Assembly: GCF_023953935.1 (NCBI RefSeq)
Contig: NZ_JAMLIW010000002.1
Span: forward strand, 186,001 to 250,000
Direction of reading: 5' to 3'
DNA: 64,000 bases
Origin: Thermomonas sp.
GTDB taxonomy: Bacteria > Pseudomonadota > Gammaproteobacteria > Xanthomonadales > Xanthomonadaceae
In this document: positions 10,474 to 19,231 of the stretch, in pieces
How the letters are laid out: every line of letters starts with the position of its first letter
How positions within the stretch are numbered: the stretch's first letter is position 1
Translations under genes and position numbers: made by a program
Notes under the pieces: model-generated
Database searches by the model: none
What the model was told of the DNA's origin: nothing
Seen by the model: the letters and a program-made list of their open reading frames with translations, nothing else

Positions 10474-11680
10474 TTTCACCTTGGCGCTGATCCGGACCGG
10501 GCTCACGATCACCCGCAGCGACGCTCGCAGCCTCCGGGGCGGCTTCGTCCGGCACGCCGACGAAGCCTTCGGCATCCAGCAGGATCACCGGCGTATCGCC
10601 CGCATACAGCCCGCTGCGGCGATAGCGTTCCTGGGCGTAGCGCAGCAGCACGTTGGCCACCGCCGCCACCGGCAGCGCCAGCAGCATGCCGAGGAAACCG
10701 AACAGCACGCCGCCGGCCATCACCGCGAAGATCACCGCCATCGGGTGCAGGCCGATCCGGTCGCCGACCAGCTTCGGCGTCAGGATGTAGCTTTCGATGA
10801 TCTGGCCGATGCTGAACACCACCGCGACCCCGGCCAGATGCTGCCAATCGCCGAACTGGACCAGCGCGGCCAGTCCACCCAGCACGATGATCGACGCCGG
10901 GCCCAGATACGGCACGAAGGTCAGCACCCCGCCGACCAGGCCGATCAGGATGCCGAGGTCGAGCCCGACGGCCCACAGCCCGACGCCGTACAGGATGCCG
11001 AGGATCAGCATGACCAGCAGCTGGCCGCGCAGGAAGCCGCCCAGCACCGCATCCGATTCGAGCGCCAGCCGCTTGACGGTGGCGTAGTGGTCGCGCGGCA
11101 CCAGCGAACCCACGCGGCCGACGATCAGATCCCAGTCGCGCAGGAAGAAGAAGGTCAGCACCGGCAGCAGCACGATGTTCACCAGCCAGCCGATCAGGGC
11201 GAAGCTGGACTTCGACACATAGCCCAGCGCCACCGCGGCGAACCCACCGGCGCTCTGCCAGTGCTCGCGCAGCAGGGCAAGCAGGTGCTCGGTGTCCAGC
11301 CAGACGTGCAACTGCATGCCGGTGCGCTTTTCGAACCAGGGCACGAGGGTGCCGAGGAACCAGTCGCGATAGCTGGGCACCGAGACGAACAGGGTCGTGA
11401 TCTGCTGTTCAAGGATAGGAATGAGCAACAGGAGGACGAGCACCAGGATCAGGATGATGGCGGCAAACACCAGGATCACGGCGGTATTGCGACCGACTTT
11501 GCGACGCTCGAGACGGTCCACCATCGGATCGCCCATCCAGGCGAGCAAGGCCGCGAACGCGAACGGGACCAGCACCGGGGTCAACAGCCAGATCACCCAG
11601 ACCAGGCCGACAGCCAGCGCGCCCCACTGCAAGCGCCGGAAAAAGCCCGCGATCGTTGCCAGGTCATCTTCCTTCGACAT
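10460..11680 (-). CDS. AI-2E family (PerM-type) membrane transporter
   Basis: A 406-residue integral membrane protein with about eight hydrophobic helices. Two lie near the N-terminus (LVWVIWLLTPVLVPFAFAAL and a Val/Leu/Ile-rich stretch). A cytoplasmic/periplasmic loop with GTLVPWFEKRTG follows, then the conserved C-terminal block with FVPYLGPASIIVLGG, ESYILTPKLVGDRIGLHP and GFLGMLLALPVAA. These are the PF01594 signatures. Members include AI-2 exporters, Na+/H+ antiporters and PerM permeases, so the substrate cannot be named. It sits between a DUF2066 gene (3-bp gap) and hda (14-bp overlap). Confidence 0.9.
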   Translation of the reverse strand: MSKEDDLATIAGFFRRLQWGALAVGLVWVIWLLTPVLVPFAFAALLAWMGDPMVDRLERRKVGRNTAVILVFAAIILILVLVLLLLIPILEQQITTLFVSVPSYRDWFLGTLVPWFEKRTGMQLHVWLDTEHLLALLREHWQSAGGFAAVALGYVSKSSFALIGWLVNIVLLPVLTFFFLRDWDLIVGRVGSLVPRDHYATVKRLALESDAVLGGFLRGQLLVMLILGILYGVGLWAVGLDLGILIGLVGGVLTFVPYLGPASIIVLGGLAALVQFGDWQHLAGVAVVFSIGQIIESYILTPKLVGDRIGLHPMAVIFAVMAGGVLFGFLGMLLALPVAAVANVLLRYAQERYRRSGLYAGDTPVILLDAEGFVGVPDEAAPEAASVAAGDREPGPDQRQGENDAS

Positions 11681-11683
11681 GCT

Positions 11684-12799
11684 TCAACCTCCGGCCAGCC
11701 GAAAACGCGTCGACCCGCCGGTATCACCCGTCGACGGGTCGGCGGGAACCGCGACCAGCACGCTGCCACGCCCGACATAGCGGGAGAAATTGGCGATCCC
11801 GGTGCTCAACTCGAGCTCGAGGTCGAGTTGATCCGGGGTGGCCAGCACCGGGGAAATTCGCCTGACGATCGAGATGCCACCCAGATAACCGGCCACCCGC
11901 AGGTAGTCGTCGGCATCGCGCAGGCCGGCAATCTGCACCCGGAAGGTGCCGCCGCTCCCGCCGCTGCCGGCCCGCGCATAGCGCCGATACAGCGCATCGG
12001 CGGCCCCGTCGGCGCCGCCGGCCATGGCCCGGCGCGCGTCGGCACTGCTGGTCTGCCAGCGGTTCAGGACCTTGCCGCCATCCACGAGGATCCAGTCCAC
12101 CTGCCACTGCCCGGGGGTCTTGCGCATTTTCCCGAGCAGCTGGATCGGCGGGCTGTAGCGCCGCGACAGTGCGGCCACCGCCGTGGTGTCGCCGCGCCAG
12201 ATCGCGCCCACCGCCGCCTGTTCGGCGGCATCGCCGGACGGCAGGCCAAGGGCATAACCGCGGGCGCGGGCCTGGTCCAGCACCGAACGTGCGGCGTTGG
12301 CCTGTCCCAGCCCCACCAGCCGCGGCCCGCTGCCATCGTCGATCGCCAGCCACAGCACCGGCTTGGGCCGGGGCTGCGGCCAACTCGGCAAGCCCAGCAG
12401 GTCGATCAGATCGTTCACCGCATCCTGCTTGAACCGCACTACCAGCTTGGTCTGGTAGCTCGGCGCGCCGGCCGAGCCGACGCCTTCGTCCTGCCGGTAG
12501 TCGTAGCTTTCGACGTAGCTGTCGGCGTCAGCCAGTTCTTCGCGCACGCCGCCGCGCGCGAGCGCCGCGCGATCGCCGGTCATGTTGACCAGCACCTGCG
12601 CCAACGCTGCCGCCAGGCCTTTCTTGCGCTCCGCGTCGGTCTGATTGCGCACCGGAACCTCGGCCTCGTAGGCGCCCTGCGCCACCGCACGATCGCCCTC
12701 GGTGCGCTGCGCCAGCGCGCTGCCGGCCCACAGCAGGCCCAGCGCCGCCACCAGCAGGCCCAGCCACCACCGATTCACCGTTTGCGACCTCGCGTGCAT
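11684..12799 (-). CDS. DUF2066 domain-containing exported protein
   Basis: A 371-residue protein with a signal peptide (residues 1-28, ending GSALAQR), followed by the DUF2066 region (VPVRNQTDAERKKGLAAALA, DRAALARGG). Function is unknown. The family is conserved in gammaproteobacteria and commonly sits upstream of an AI-2E transporter and hda, as here. The ATG at 12799 follows a GGGAG ribosome-binding site and begins the signal peptide; the frame is open further upstream but without a signal sequence. The stop lies three bases before the transporter start. Confidence 0.85.
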   Translation of the reverse strand: MHARSQTVNRWWLGLLVAALGLLWAGSALAQRTEGDRAVAQGAYEAEVPVRNQTDAERKKGLAAALAQVLVNMTGDRAALARGGVREELADADSYVESYDYRQDEGVGSAGAPSYQTKLVVRFKQDAVNDLIDLLGLPSWPQPRPKPVLWLAIDDGSGPRLVGLGQANAARSVLDQARARGYALGLPSGDAAEQAAVGAIWRGDTTAVAALSRRYSPPIQLLGKMRKTPGQWQVDWILVDGGKVLNRWQTSSADARRAMAGGADGAADALYRRYARAGSGGSGGTFRVQIAGLRDADDYLRVAGYLGGISIVRRISPVLATPDQLDLELELSTGIANFSRYVGRGSVLVAVPADPSTGDTGGSTRFRLAGG

Positions 12800-12911
12800 C
12801 ACCGCTCCCTGCCAAAACCTGCGACCAATCGGCAAATGGTGCCGCAGGCGGGCGGTGGCGTCCATCGGCAGGCAGTTGTCGCCTCTCCATGCGTGCCTTA
12901 CAGTGAACCTC

Positions 12912-13274
12912 ATGGTTCAGTATCAAGCCCACCTCGATTCCACCTTCGCGGCGCTCTCGGATGGCACCCGCCGCGGCGTGCTGGAGCAGCTCGGCAGGTC
13001 GGATGCCTCGATCAGCGAGCTCGCGCAACGCTTCCAGATGACCCTCACCGGCATGAAGAAGCACGTCAGCGTGCTGGAGCAGGCGGGACTGGTGGCCACC
13101 CGGAAAGTCGGGCGCGTCCGCACCTGCACGCTCGGGCAACGCCGATTGCAGGACGAAGCCGCCTGGATCGCGCGCCACCAACAACTCTGGAGCACACGCT
13201 TCGATGCCCTCGACGCATTGGTCGAGCAACTGAAACGCAAGGAGAAGGCAGATGCAACGCGAACCCGAATTTAG
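12912..13274 (+). CDS. ArsR-family winged-helix regulator
   Basis: A 120-residue transcription factor. The winged helix is visible in FAALSDGTRRGVLEQLG, then ISELAQRFQMTLTGMKKHVS (recognition helix) and VLEQAGLVATRKVGR (wing). No ArsR-type Cys metal box is present. The stop lies inside the next gene, an AHSA1/SRPBCC protein (23-bp overlap). ArsR-AHSA1 pairs are common, and the regulator typically represses its own operon; that is family knowledge, not shown by a site here. Confidence 0.9.
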   Translation: MVQYQAHLDSTFAALSDGTRRGVLEQLGRSDASISELAQRFQMTLTGMKKHVSVLEQAGLVATRKVGRVRTCTLGQRRLQDEAAWIARHQQLWSTRFDALDALVEQLKRKEKADATRTRI

Positions 13275-13746
13275 CGCCAGCGCCGGCAACCCCACCGCCG
13301 TGGCGCGCAAGTCCGACTGCGAGCTGGTGGTGACGCGCACCTTCAATGCCCCGCTGCACATCGTGTTCGACGCCTGGAGCAAGCCGGAACTGTTCCAGCG
13401 CTGGTGGGTCCCGGCGTCGGCCGGCCTGCGCCTGATCTCCTGCGAGATGGACATCCGCACCGGTGGTCGTTATCGCCTCGTCTTCCAGCATCCAATATTC
13501 GAACAGCCGATGGCGTTCTTCGGCAGCTATGTCGAAGTGACCCCGAACCTGCGCCTGGTCTGGACCAACGAGGAAAGCGACCAGGGCGCGGTGACCACGG
13601 TGAGCTTCGAAGCCGACGGCGAGCAAACCCGGGTCACCCTGCACGAGCGCTACCCCAGCAAGGAGGCCCTCGACCAAGCCCTCGCCGGCTCGGCCGAAGC
13701 CCTGCCCGAGCAATTCAAGCAACTGGATGCGTTGCTGGCGGGATGA
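13252..13746 (+). CDS. SRPBCC / AHSA1-type ligand-binding protein
   Basis: A 164-residue START-like (SRPBCC) protein with the AHSA1 pattern: VVTRTFNAPLHIVFDAWSKP, then FQRWWVPASAG, MDIRTGGRY, and EVTPNLRLVWTNEE. The fold forms a hydrophobic ligand cavity. No enzymatic activity can be assigned. It overlaps the upstream ArsR gene by 23 bp. A clear intrinsic terminator follows 40 bp after the stop, closing this two-gene operon. Confidence 0.88.
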   Translation: MQREPEFSASAGNPTAVARKSDCELVVTRTFNAPLHIVFDAWSKPELFQRWWVPASAGLRLISCEMDIRTGGRYRLVFQHPIFEQPMAFFGSYVEVTPNLRLVWTNEESDQGAVTTVSFEADGEQTRVTLHERYPSKEALDQALAGSAEALPEQFKQLDALLAG

Positions 13747-13784
13747 TCGTGCGAGCGCGACTGACCTCGTGGCCAACCGCAATG

Positions 13785-13804
13785 CCCGCAGTGATGCGGG
13801 TTTT
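13785..13804 (+). terminator. Intrinsic terminator after ArsR/AHSA1 operon
   Basis: Stem CCCGCA / TGCGGG with a 4-base loop (GTGA), followed at once by TTTT. It lies 39 bp past the AHSA1 stop codon. Confidence 0.75.
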
Positions 13805-13966
13805 GTGGGTCGCAGGCTGTCGGGACGCAAGGCTGATCCTGTATTCGAACCCGACTCCATTGTTCGGTGGTGAGTTTTCCCCGTTCGGGGATTGAATGGC
13901 AGCGACGACCGGCGATGGCAGCGTTCCGTCAAAGGCACTGATCGGGCAACGCCGGCGCCCGGCTGT

Positions 13967-13972
13967 TAGAAT
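13967..13972 (+). promoter_or_regulatory. Candidate -10 element of purM
   Basis: TAGAAT, 34 bp before the purM GTG. The same hexamer precedes pyrG (31774-31779, minus strand) and the lysA/aspartate kinase fusion (62890-62895, minus strand), which supports it as the local -10 form. No convincing -35 is visible. Confidence 0.45.
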
Positions 13973-14005
13973 TGCAGCCCTTTGCTCGCACGCAGCGGAA
14001 TCGCC

Positions 14006-15118
14006 GTGACGCTTCCTTCGACGCCATCCACGACCGGCCTCACCTACCGCGATGCCGGTGTCGACATCGATGCCGGCAACGCCGTCGTCGAGCGCATCAA
14101 GCCCCTGGTGCGGCGTACGCTGCGCCCGGAAGTGCTGGGCGGGGTGGGCTTGTTTGGCGGGCTGTTCGACCTGTCCGGCCGCTACCGGGAACCGGTGCTG
14201 GTGTCCGGCACCGATGGCGTGGGCACCAAGCTCATTCTTGCCAAGCAACTGAATCGCCATGACAGCATCGGCCAGGACCTGGTCGCGATGTGCGTCAACG
14301 ACGTGCTGGTGCAGGGCGCCGAGCCGCTGTTCTTCCTCGATTATTTCGCCACCGGCAAGCTCGACGTCGAGACCACGGTGAACGTGGTCGGCGGGATTGC
14401 CAAGGGCTGCGAGATCGCCGGCTGCGCGCTGATCGGCGGCGAAACCGCCGAGATGCCGGACATGTACCCGCCGGGCGAGTACGACCTCGCCGGCTTCACC
14501 GTCGGTGCGGTGGAAAAATCGAAGCTCATCGATTCGTCCATGCTGCGCGCCGGTGACGTGCTGATCGGGATTGCGTCCAGTGGCCCACATTCCAACGGCT
14601 ATTCGCTGATCCGCAAGATCCTCGCGCGCGCCGGTGCCAGCGCCGACAACGGCGGGCTCGACCTCGATCTCGGCGGCGTGACCCTGGCCGATGCGCTGAT
14701 GGCGCCCACCCGGATCTACGTCAAACCGGTGCTCGAGCTCCTCGCCAAATACAATCATGCGAATCCCTCGCAAGAGCCCGCACATCCCTGTGCGGACTTT
14801 CCAATCCACGCCATGGCCCACGTCACCGGCGGCGCGCTGGTCGAGAAAATCATCCGCGTGGTGCCGGCGCCGCTTGGCCTCGACATCGATACCTCGGCGT
14901 GGCCGCTGCCACCGGTGTTCGACTGGCTGCAACGCGAAGGCGGCGTCGCCCGCGAGGAAATGTGGCGCACCTTCAACTGCGGCATTGGCTATGTGTTGAT
15001 GGTCGATCCGGCAGCGGCCTCCGCCATCTCGGCTGACCTGAGCCGACTCGGCCTCGCGCACTGGCAGATCGGCCAGGTGACGCCCGCGCGCGATGGCGAG
15101 CGCCTGCGGATCCGCTGA
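14006..15118 (+). CDS. purM: Phosphoribosylformylglycinamidine cyclo-ligase (AIR synthetase)
   Basis: A 370-residue enzyme that closes the imidazole ring, making AIR from FGAM with ATP. Conserved segments are [64 protein letters not shown] and the C-terminal [13 protein letters not shown]. The GTG at 14006 follows GCGGAA and gives the family N-terminus; an in-frame TTG at 13982 is less likely. Oddity: between LLAKY and [11 protein letters not shown] there are about 17 extra residues ([16 protein letters not shown]) that the family lacks. They coincide with a DNA palindrome at 14778-14795 in frame. The catalytic motifs on both sides are intact. The stop overlaps the purN start (TGATG). Confidence 0.95.
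   Translation: MTLPSTPSTTGLTYRDAGVDIDAGNAVVERIKPLVRRTLRPEVLGGVGLFGGLFDLSGRYREPVLVSGTDGVGTKLILAKQLNRHDSIGQDLVAMCVNDVLVQGAEPLFFLDYFATGKLDVETTVNVVGGIAKGCEIAGCALIGGETAEMPDMYPPGEYDLAGFTVGAVEKSKLIDSSMLRAGDVLIGIASSGPHSNGYSLIRKILARAGASADNGGLDLDLGGVTLADALMAPTRIYVKPVLELLAKYNHANPSQEPAHPCADFPIHAMAHVTGGALVEKIIRVVPAPLGLDIDTSAWPLPPVFDWLQREGGVAREEMWRTFNCGIGYVLMVDPAAASAISADLSRLGLAHWQIGQVTPARDGERLRIR
14778..14795. repeat. Palindromic element inserted in frame in purM
   Basis: Perfect 7-bp inverted repeat CCGCACA-TCCC-TGTGCGG within an extra stretch of the purM coding sequence (about 14757-14803). The core CATCCCTG resembles the CATCCTTG core of a hairpin in the enolase gene, suggesting one repeat family. Confidence 0.65.
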
Positions 15119-15762
15119 TGACGCTGCGCCTCGCCATCCTCGCCTCGGGGCGTGGCAGCAACCTGCAAGCCATCCTCGATGCGATTGCCGTCGGCACGCT
15201 GGATGCGCAGGTGGTCGGCGTGTTTTCCGACCAGCCCGCTGCGCAGGCGCTGCACCGCGTCCCCGCCCCGCTGCGCTGGTCGCGCCGGGTCAAGGACTTC
15301 GCCAATCGCGAGGCCTTCGATACCGCGCTGGCCGATGCCATCGCCACCGTCGCACCGGACTGGATCGTCTGCGCCGGCTACATGCGCATCCTCGGCGCGG
15401 CCTTCGTCGAACGCTTCCCGGCGCGCATCCTCAACATCCATCCCTCCTTGCTGCCGAAGTACAAGGGCCTGCACACCCACCAGCGCGCCCTCGAGGCCGG
15501 TGACGGCGAGCACGGCGCCAGCGTGCATCTGGTCAATGCCGAGCTGGACGGCGGCGCGGTACTCGCGCAGGCGCGGGTGCCGGTGCTGCCGGGAGACGAT
15601 GCAGAATCCCTCGCCGCGCGCGTGCTGAAGGTCGAACACCCCCTGTATGTGGAGGTCCTGCGCATGCTGGCCGCGGGCCGACTCGGCGAACAGGACGGTC
15701 AGCCGCTGCTGGACGGTCATCCCGCGTACACCCCGCTGCGGCTAGAGTTCGCCCATTCATGA
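15118..15762 (+). CDS. purN: Phosphoribosylglycinamide formyltransferase
   Basis: A 214-residue enzyme that transfers the formyl group from 10-formyl-tetrahydrofolate to GAR. Seen are the phosphate loop ASGRGSNLQAIL, CAGYMRILGAAFV, the catalytic NIHPSLLPKYKGLHTHQRAL (Asn/His) and HLVNAELDGGAVLAQ with the conserved Asp. The ATG overlaps the purM stop codon, so purM and purN form one operon, the usual arrangement. The C-terminus extends slightly past the last conserved helix (LLDGHPAYTPLRLE). Confidence 0.95.
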   Translation: MTLRLAILASGRGSNLQAILDAIAVGTLDAQVVGVFSDQPAAQALHRVPAPLRWSRRVKDFANREAFDTALADAIATVAPDWIVCAGYMRILGAAFVERFPARILNIHPSLLPKYKGLHTHQRALEAGDGEHGASVHLVNAELDGGAVLAQARVPVLPGDDAESLAARVLKVEHPLYVEVLRMLAAGRLGEQDGQPLLDGHPAYTPLRLEFAHS

Positions 15763-15805
15763 CGGCGCTCCGCGCCCATTCGTCACGCATCGAAGCCCAT
15801 TCCCG

Positions 15806-16477
15806 ATGAAATCCTTTCGCATCACCGCCGCCCTCCTGCTGTTGCTCGCCTGCCTGCCTGCCTGGGCGATCCAGCCATTCAGCGCCGACTACGACGCCAG
15901 TTGGAAGGGCGTGCAGGCCGACGCCAAGATCACCCTGAGCAGCGCCGGTGGCGACCGCTGGCGCTACGAGCTGAGCATCAGCAACCGGCTCGGCAGCGCG
16001 CGCCAGATGACCCTGTTCGATGAGCGCGACGGCAGCTTTCGCCCGCTGTCGGGCGTGGATACGGTGCAGGTGTTGTTCAAGAAATCGCGGATCGAAACGA
16101 CCTACGACTGGACTCGGCTGGAAGCGCGTTGGAGCGGCAACGTGAAGCCCGACCGCGCCGGCCCGGTCCCGCTGCGTGACGGCGACATGGACGGGATGCT
16201 GCTGAATCTGGCGATCGTGCGCGATGTGACGGCCAACCGGCCACTGAACTACCGGCTGGTGGACAACGGCTCGGCGCGCGCTCAGAGCTACCGCGTGCTG
16301 GGCACCGAGCAGATCACCGTCGCCGGCCAGCCGCGCACCGCCACCAAGGTCATGCGCGGCGACGACCGCAAGCAGGTCATCGTCTGGATCGTGGCCGGGC
16401 TGCCCACCCCGGCGCGGATCCTGCAGCGCAAGGACGGCAAGGACGAGATGGAGTTGACCCTGCGCGCGGTGCGCTGA
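15806..16477 (+). CDS. DUF3108 domain-containing exported protein
   Basis: A 223-residue protein with a clear signal peptide (MKSFRITAALLLLLACLPAWA) and a beta-rich mature part: FSADYDASWKGVQADAKITL, RWRYELSISNRLGSARQM, and VWIVAGLPTPARILQRKDGK near the end. This matches DUF3108, a conserved periplasmic protein of unknown role. It lies 43 bp after purN on the same strand and may be read through from that operon. It converges with the TPM protein gene, with only 25 bp between the stops. Confidence 0.85.
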   Translation: MKSFRITAALLLLLACLPAWAIQPFSADYDASWKGVQADAKITLSSAGGDRWRYELSISNRLGSARQMTLFDERDGSFRPLSGVDTVQVLFKKSRIETTYDWTRLEARWSGNVKPDRAGPVPLRDGDMDGMLLNLAIVRDVTANRPLNYRLVDNGSARAQSYRVLGTEQITVAGQPRTATKVMRGDDRKQVIVWIVAGLPTPARILQRKDGKDEMELTLRAVR

Positions 16478-16502
16478 GTCCAGCGCACCATCGCGTTCCA
16501 CG

Positions 16503-17771
16503 CTACCAGTCGGAACCGCCGCTGGAGCCGGAGTCGAAGTCGCCGCCGCCGTAGGAGCTGCCGCTATCGCTGCTGCTACTGCTGCTATCGCTGCTGCTGT
16601 AACTGCTGCTGTCGCTGCTGCTTGAGCAGAAATCGCCGGGAACGATGCGACTGCTCAATGCCACCTTGCGCCAATCGACGGTCTCGTAAGTGGTGTAGTA
16701 CTCCTGGCTGCACGTGCTGGAGGTCAGTTCCTCGTGCTCGCAGTTGCCGGCCGGAACCACCGTCTTCGACGCCAGCCGGTGGGTTTTCGATTCTTCGTTG
16801 TAAACGTAGTAGTGATCGACGCAAGCCAAGGCCTGCGCGGTCACCTTGGTGTACTTGTGGTACGGCTGCTTGTCGAGCCAGCTTACGAGTCCAAAGCAGC
16901 CGCCGATGATGGACACCAGCACGGCCAGCACGATCATGCAGCCAGTCTTGCCTACCGTTTTTTTTGGCTCCATCGCTGCGTGCATGGCACGCGGCCCCAT
17001 CGGCAACGTGTAAAGCCGCAGGATCTCCGCCACCCCGGCCTTGAGCCCTGCCTTGTAGTCGGCCCGCTTGAATTTCGGGGCGATGAACTGGCTGGAAACG
17101 GCATTGAGATTGCCCGAACTCACCTTGCGCGCGACGCCATTGCCGGCGACGATCTGGATCCGGCGCGGATTCAGCACGACCAGGATGAAGAGGCCGTTGT
17201 CGATGTCATCGCGACCGACGCCGAGTTCCTGGGCACGGCGACGGGCGTAATACTCGACGTTCTCGGTGATGGTATTGACGGTCTCCACCGCGACCACGAT
17301 CTTCGACTCGATCGAGCGGAAATACGCCAGCAGATCGGCTTCTTGCGCATCGTTCATCAAATTCGCGGTATCGATGACGAGATCGTTCTTGCGAACCACG
17401 GCGGCGGAATCGACGACCACCATCCGCGCATCGACATCGAGGAATTCGTTGCGGCAGTCCTGGCACATCCATTTGCCGGTATAGCCGTCCTGCTTGAGCT
17501 GGGTGCCGCCGCAGTTCGGGCAGACGAACACCCGGCCCTCGGCGATATCGTCCCCGCGCGCGGCGTTTTCGTCATCGACCGAGACCACCGGAGTCTGGGT
17601 GGCGGTCCACTTGGCACGGCAATACTGGCACGTCCACTCGCCGGTCACCGGATGCTGCACGACCTGCGACGAGCCGCATTTCGGGCAGGTGGTTTCGGCC
17701 AGCCCGTCCCTGGACTTCTCCGCATAGCCGGTCGGGCTGGCCGATTGCTTGGGGTCATCGCCGCTGGTCAT
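16503..17771 (-). CDS. TPM-domain membrane protein with N-terminal zinc ribbons
   Basis: A 422-residue protein. The N-terminus has two Cys4 zinc ribbons (CPKCGSSQVVQ...CQYC and CPNCGGTQLK...CQDC). A TPM domain follows, with the typical VIDTANLMNDAQEADLLAYF, GRDDIDNGLFILVVLNPRRI and QIVAGNGV. A membrane helix lies near residue 280 (TGCMIVLAVLVSIIGGCFG). The C-terminus is a Ser/Asp/Gly-rich tail ending GGSDW, as in other TPM proteins. TPM domains occur in the Psb32 and MOLO-1 families; an enzymatic role is uncertain. I chose the ATG at 17771; the frame extends only two codons to a TTG. The tail is encoded by near-perfect CTG/CTA triplet runs (about 16560-16625), a possible slippage site. Confidence 0.82.
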   Translation of the reverse strand: MTSGDDPKQSASPTGYAEKSRDGLAETTCPKCGSSQVVQHPVTGEWTCQYCRAKWTATQTPVVSVDDENAARGDDIAEGRVFVCPNCGGTQLKQDGYTGKWMCQDCRNEFLDVDARMVVVDSAAVVRKNDLVIDTANLMNDAQEADLLAYFRSIESKIVVAVETVNTITENVEYYARRRAQELGVGRDDIDNGLFILVVLNPRRIQIVAGNGVARKVSSGNLNAVSSQFIAPKFKRADYKAGLKAGVAEILRLYTLPMGPRAMHAAMEPKKTVGKTGCMIVLAVLVSIIGGCFGLVSWLDKQPYHKYTKVTAQALACVDHYYVYNEESKTHRLASKTVVPAGNCEHEELTSSTCSQEYYTTYETVDWRKVALSSRIVPGDFCSSSSDSSSYSSSDSSSSSSDSGSSYGGGDFDSGSSGGSDW

Positions 17772-17834
17772 GGGCAAATGGTAGCAGCGCCCGCGCCGCG
17801 ATTTGCGGGCGGCGTGCAGGCTGGCCCGCAGGCC

Positions 17835-18620
17835 TCAGCGGCGCGGCAGATAGGCCTGCGGGTCGACCGGTTTGCCGTCGTAGCGGATTTCGAAATGCAG
17901 CATGTCGCGGGCCGCGCCGCTGTGGCCCATTTCGGCGATCGGGTCGCCCGCCTTCACCCGCGTCCCCTCGTTCACCAATCGGGCGCGGTTGTGGCCGTAA
18001 GCGGTCAGCCACTGGTCATTGTGCTTGATGATCACCAGTTCGCCATAGCCGACCAGGCCCGAGCCCGAATACACCACCACGCCGTCGGCGGCGGCGCGCA
18101 CCGGCTGGCCTTCGCGACCGCCGATATCCACGCCCTGGCGGGTCGGGTCGCCCGCCGCAAAGCCCGACAGCACGCTGCCGTCAGTGGGCCAGCGCCAGGC
18201 GGGAGCACCGGCGATCGGCGCCTCGGGTGCGCGGGTCGACGCGGGCGCTGGAGTCGTCCTCGATGCCGGTGGGTGTGGCGCGGACGCGCGGCTGCTGCGC
18301 GGCGCAGCGTTCGCCCGACCATCGCGTGGATACAGGCGCAGGCGCTGGCCGGGGTAGATCGTGTACGGCGGCGCGATGTCGTTCCACAACGCGAGATCGA
18401 GCGCGGTGATGCCGTTCTCGGTGGCGATCCGGTACACGGTCTGCCCCGGCTTCACCACGGCGGTGGCGCCATAGCGCGGCTGCGAGACCCGCACCGGCCC
18501 CGACCCGACCCGCGACGATCCGTGGCGCGGTTCACGCACCACCCGGCTGTGGCCGCACGCCACCAGCAGGCCCACCAGCAGCACAACCAGAATCCCGCGC
18601 AGGTGCATGCCCGCCATCAT
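17835..18620 (-). CDS. nlpD: NlpD-like lipoprotein activator of murein amidase (LysM + LytM)
   Basis: A 261-residue lipoprotein: signal sequence with lipobox LLVGLLVACG, a LysM domain (VKPGQTVYRIATENGIT to YPGQRLRLYP), a Pro/Ala/Arg-rich linker, and a C-terminal LytM domain. The LytM metal site is degenerate: GVDIGG stands where active peptidases have an HxxxD. This matches E. coli NlpD, which activates AmiC instead of cutting itself. The first ATG at 18620 overlaps the yqaA stop (ATGA). It is the last gene of a surE-pcm-yqaA-nlpD cluster. Confidence 0.9.
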   Translation of the reverse strand: MMAGMHLRGILVVLLVGLLVACGHSRVVREPRHGSSRVGSGPVRVSQPRYGATAVVKPGQTVYRIATENGITALDLALWNDIAPPYTIYPGQRLRLYPRDGRANAAPRSSRASAPHPPASRTTPAPASTRAPEAPIAGAPAWRWPTDGSVLSGFAAGDPTRQGVDIGGREGQPVRAAADGVVVYSGSGLVGYGELVIIKHNDQWLTAYGHNRARLVNEGTRVKAGDPIAEMGHSGAARDMLHFEIRYDGKPVDPQAYLPRR

Positions 18621-19231
18621 GCCGCAGCTCCGGGCAACAGCAACCAAACGACGATCCCGACCAGCAACAACAGCGCCACCCAGCCGATCGGTTCGATCCA
18701 GCGCTGCAAGGCGCGCTCGGCGCGCTCGCCGCCAAGCCGGATCGCCAGTGCCAGCAGGTACACGCGCTTGCCGCGGCCGATCGCCATGCTCAGCAGGAAT
18801 GGCAGCATCGGCACCCCGACCACGCCGCTGGCCCAGGTGAACACCTTCATCGGGATCGGCGCGAAACCGCCGATCACCAGCAGCCAGAACGCCTTCCAAG
18901 GCGACTGCGCGGTGATCTCGCGCAGGCGCATCACTTCGGCATCGATGTGTTCGAGCCAACCCAAACCGTCCAGCGCGGGCCGGACCAGTTCATAGGCATA
19001 GTGGCCAAGCAGATAGCCAATCACTGCGCCGAGCAGGGAAGAAGCCAGGCTGATGCTGGCGAAGCGGAAGCCGCGCTTGGGCTGCGCCAGGCACATCGGC
19101 GCCAGCATGATCTCGGGCATGATCGGGAAAATGATCGCCTCGGCGAAACTGAGAACGCCGAGCAGGGTCGGCGCGCGCTTGTGCCGCGACCAGGCGATGG
19201 CGCGGGCATACAGCGGCGCGAACAGCTTCAC
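18617..19231 (-). CDS. YqaA family VTT-domain membrane protein
   Basis: A 204-residue DedA/VTT-related membrane protein with about five hydrophobic segments and the motifs [18 protein letters not shown] and [17 protein letters not shown]. The latter (PxP then a conserved G) is the VTT signature. Transport or lipid-scramblase roles are known for distant relatives, but YqaA itself has no defined function. The GTG start at 19231 overlaps the pcm stop (GTGA), and the stop overlaps the nlpD start. Confidence 0.87.
   Translation of the reverse strand: MKLFAPLYARAIAWSRHKRAPTLLGVLSFAEAIIFPIMPEIMLAPMCLAQPKRGFRFASISLASSLLGAVIGYLLGHYAYELVRPALDGLGWLEHIDAEVMRLREITAQSPWKAFWLLVIGGFAPIPMKVFTWASGVVGVPMLPFLLSMAIGRGKRVYLLALAIRLGGERAERALQRWIEPIGWVALLLLVGIVVWLLLPGAAA

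Noticed and set aside
13880-13891. CCCCGTTCGGGG dyad before purM as a terminator or operator
   Set aside because: Stem is only four to five bases without a T-run, and a good terminator already lies 80 bp upstream.
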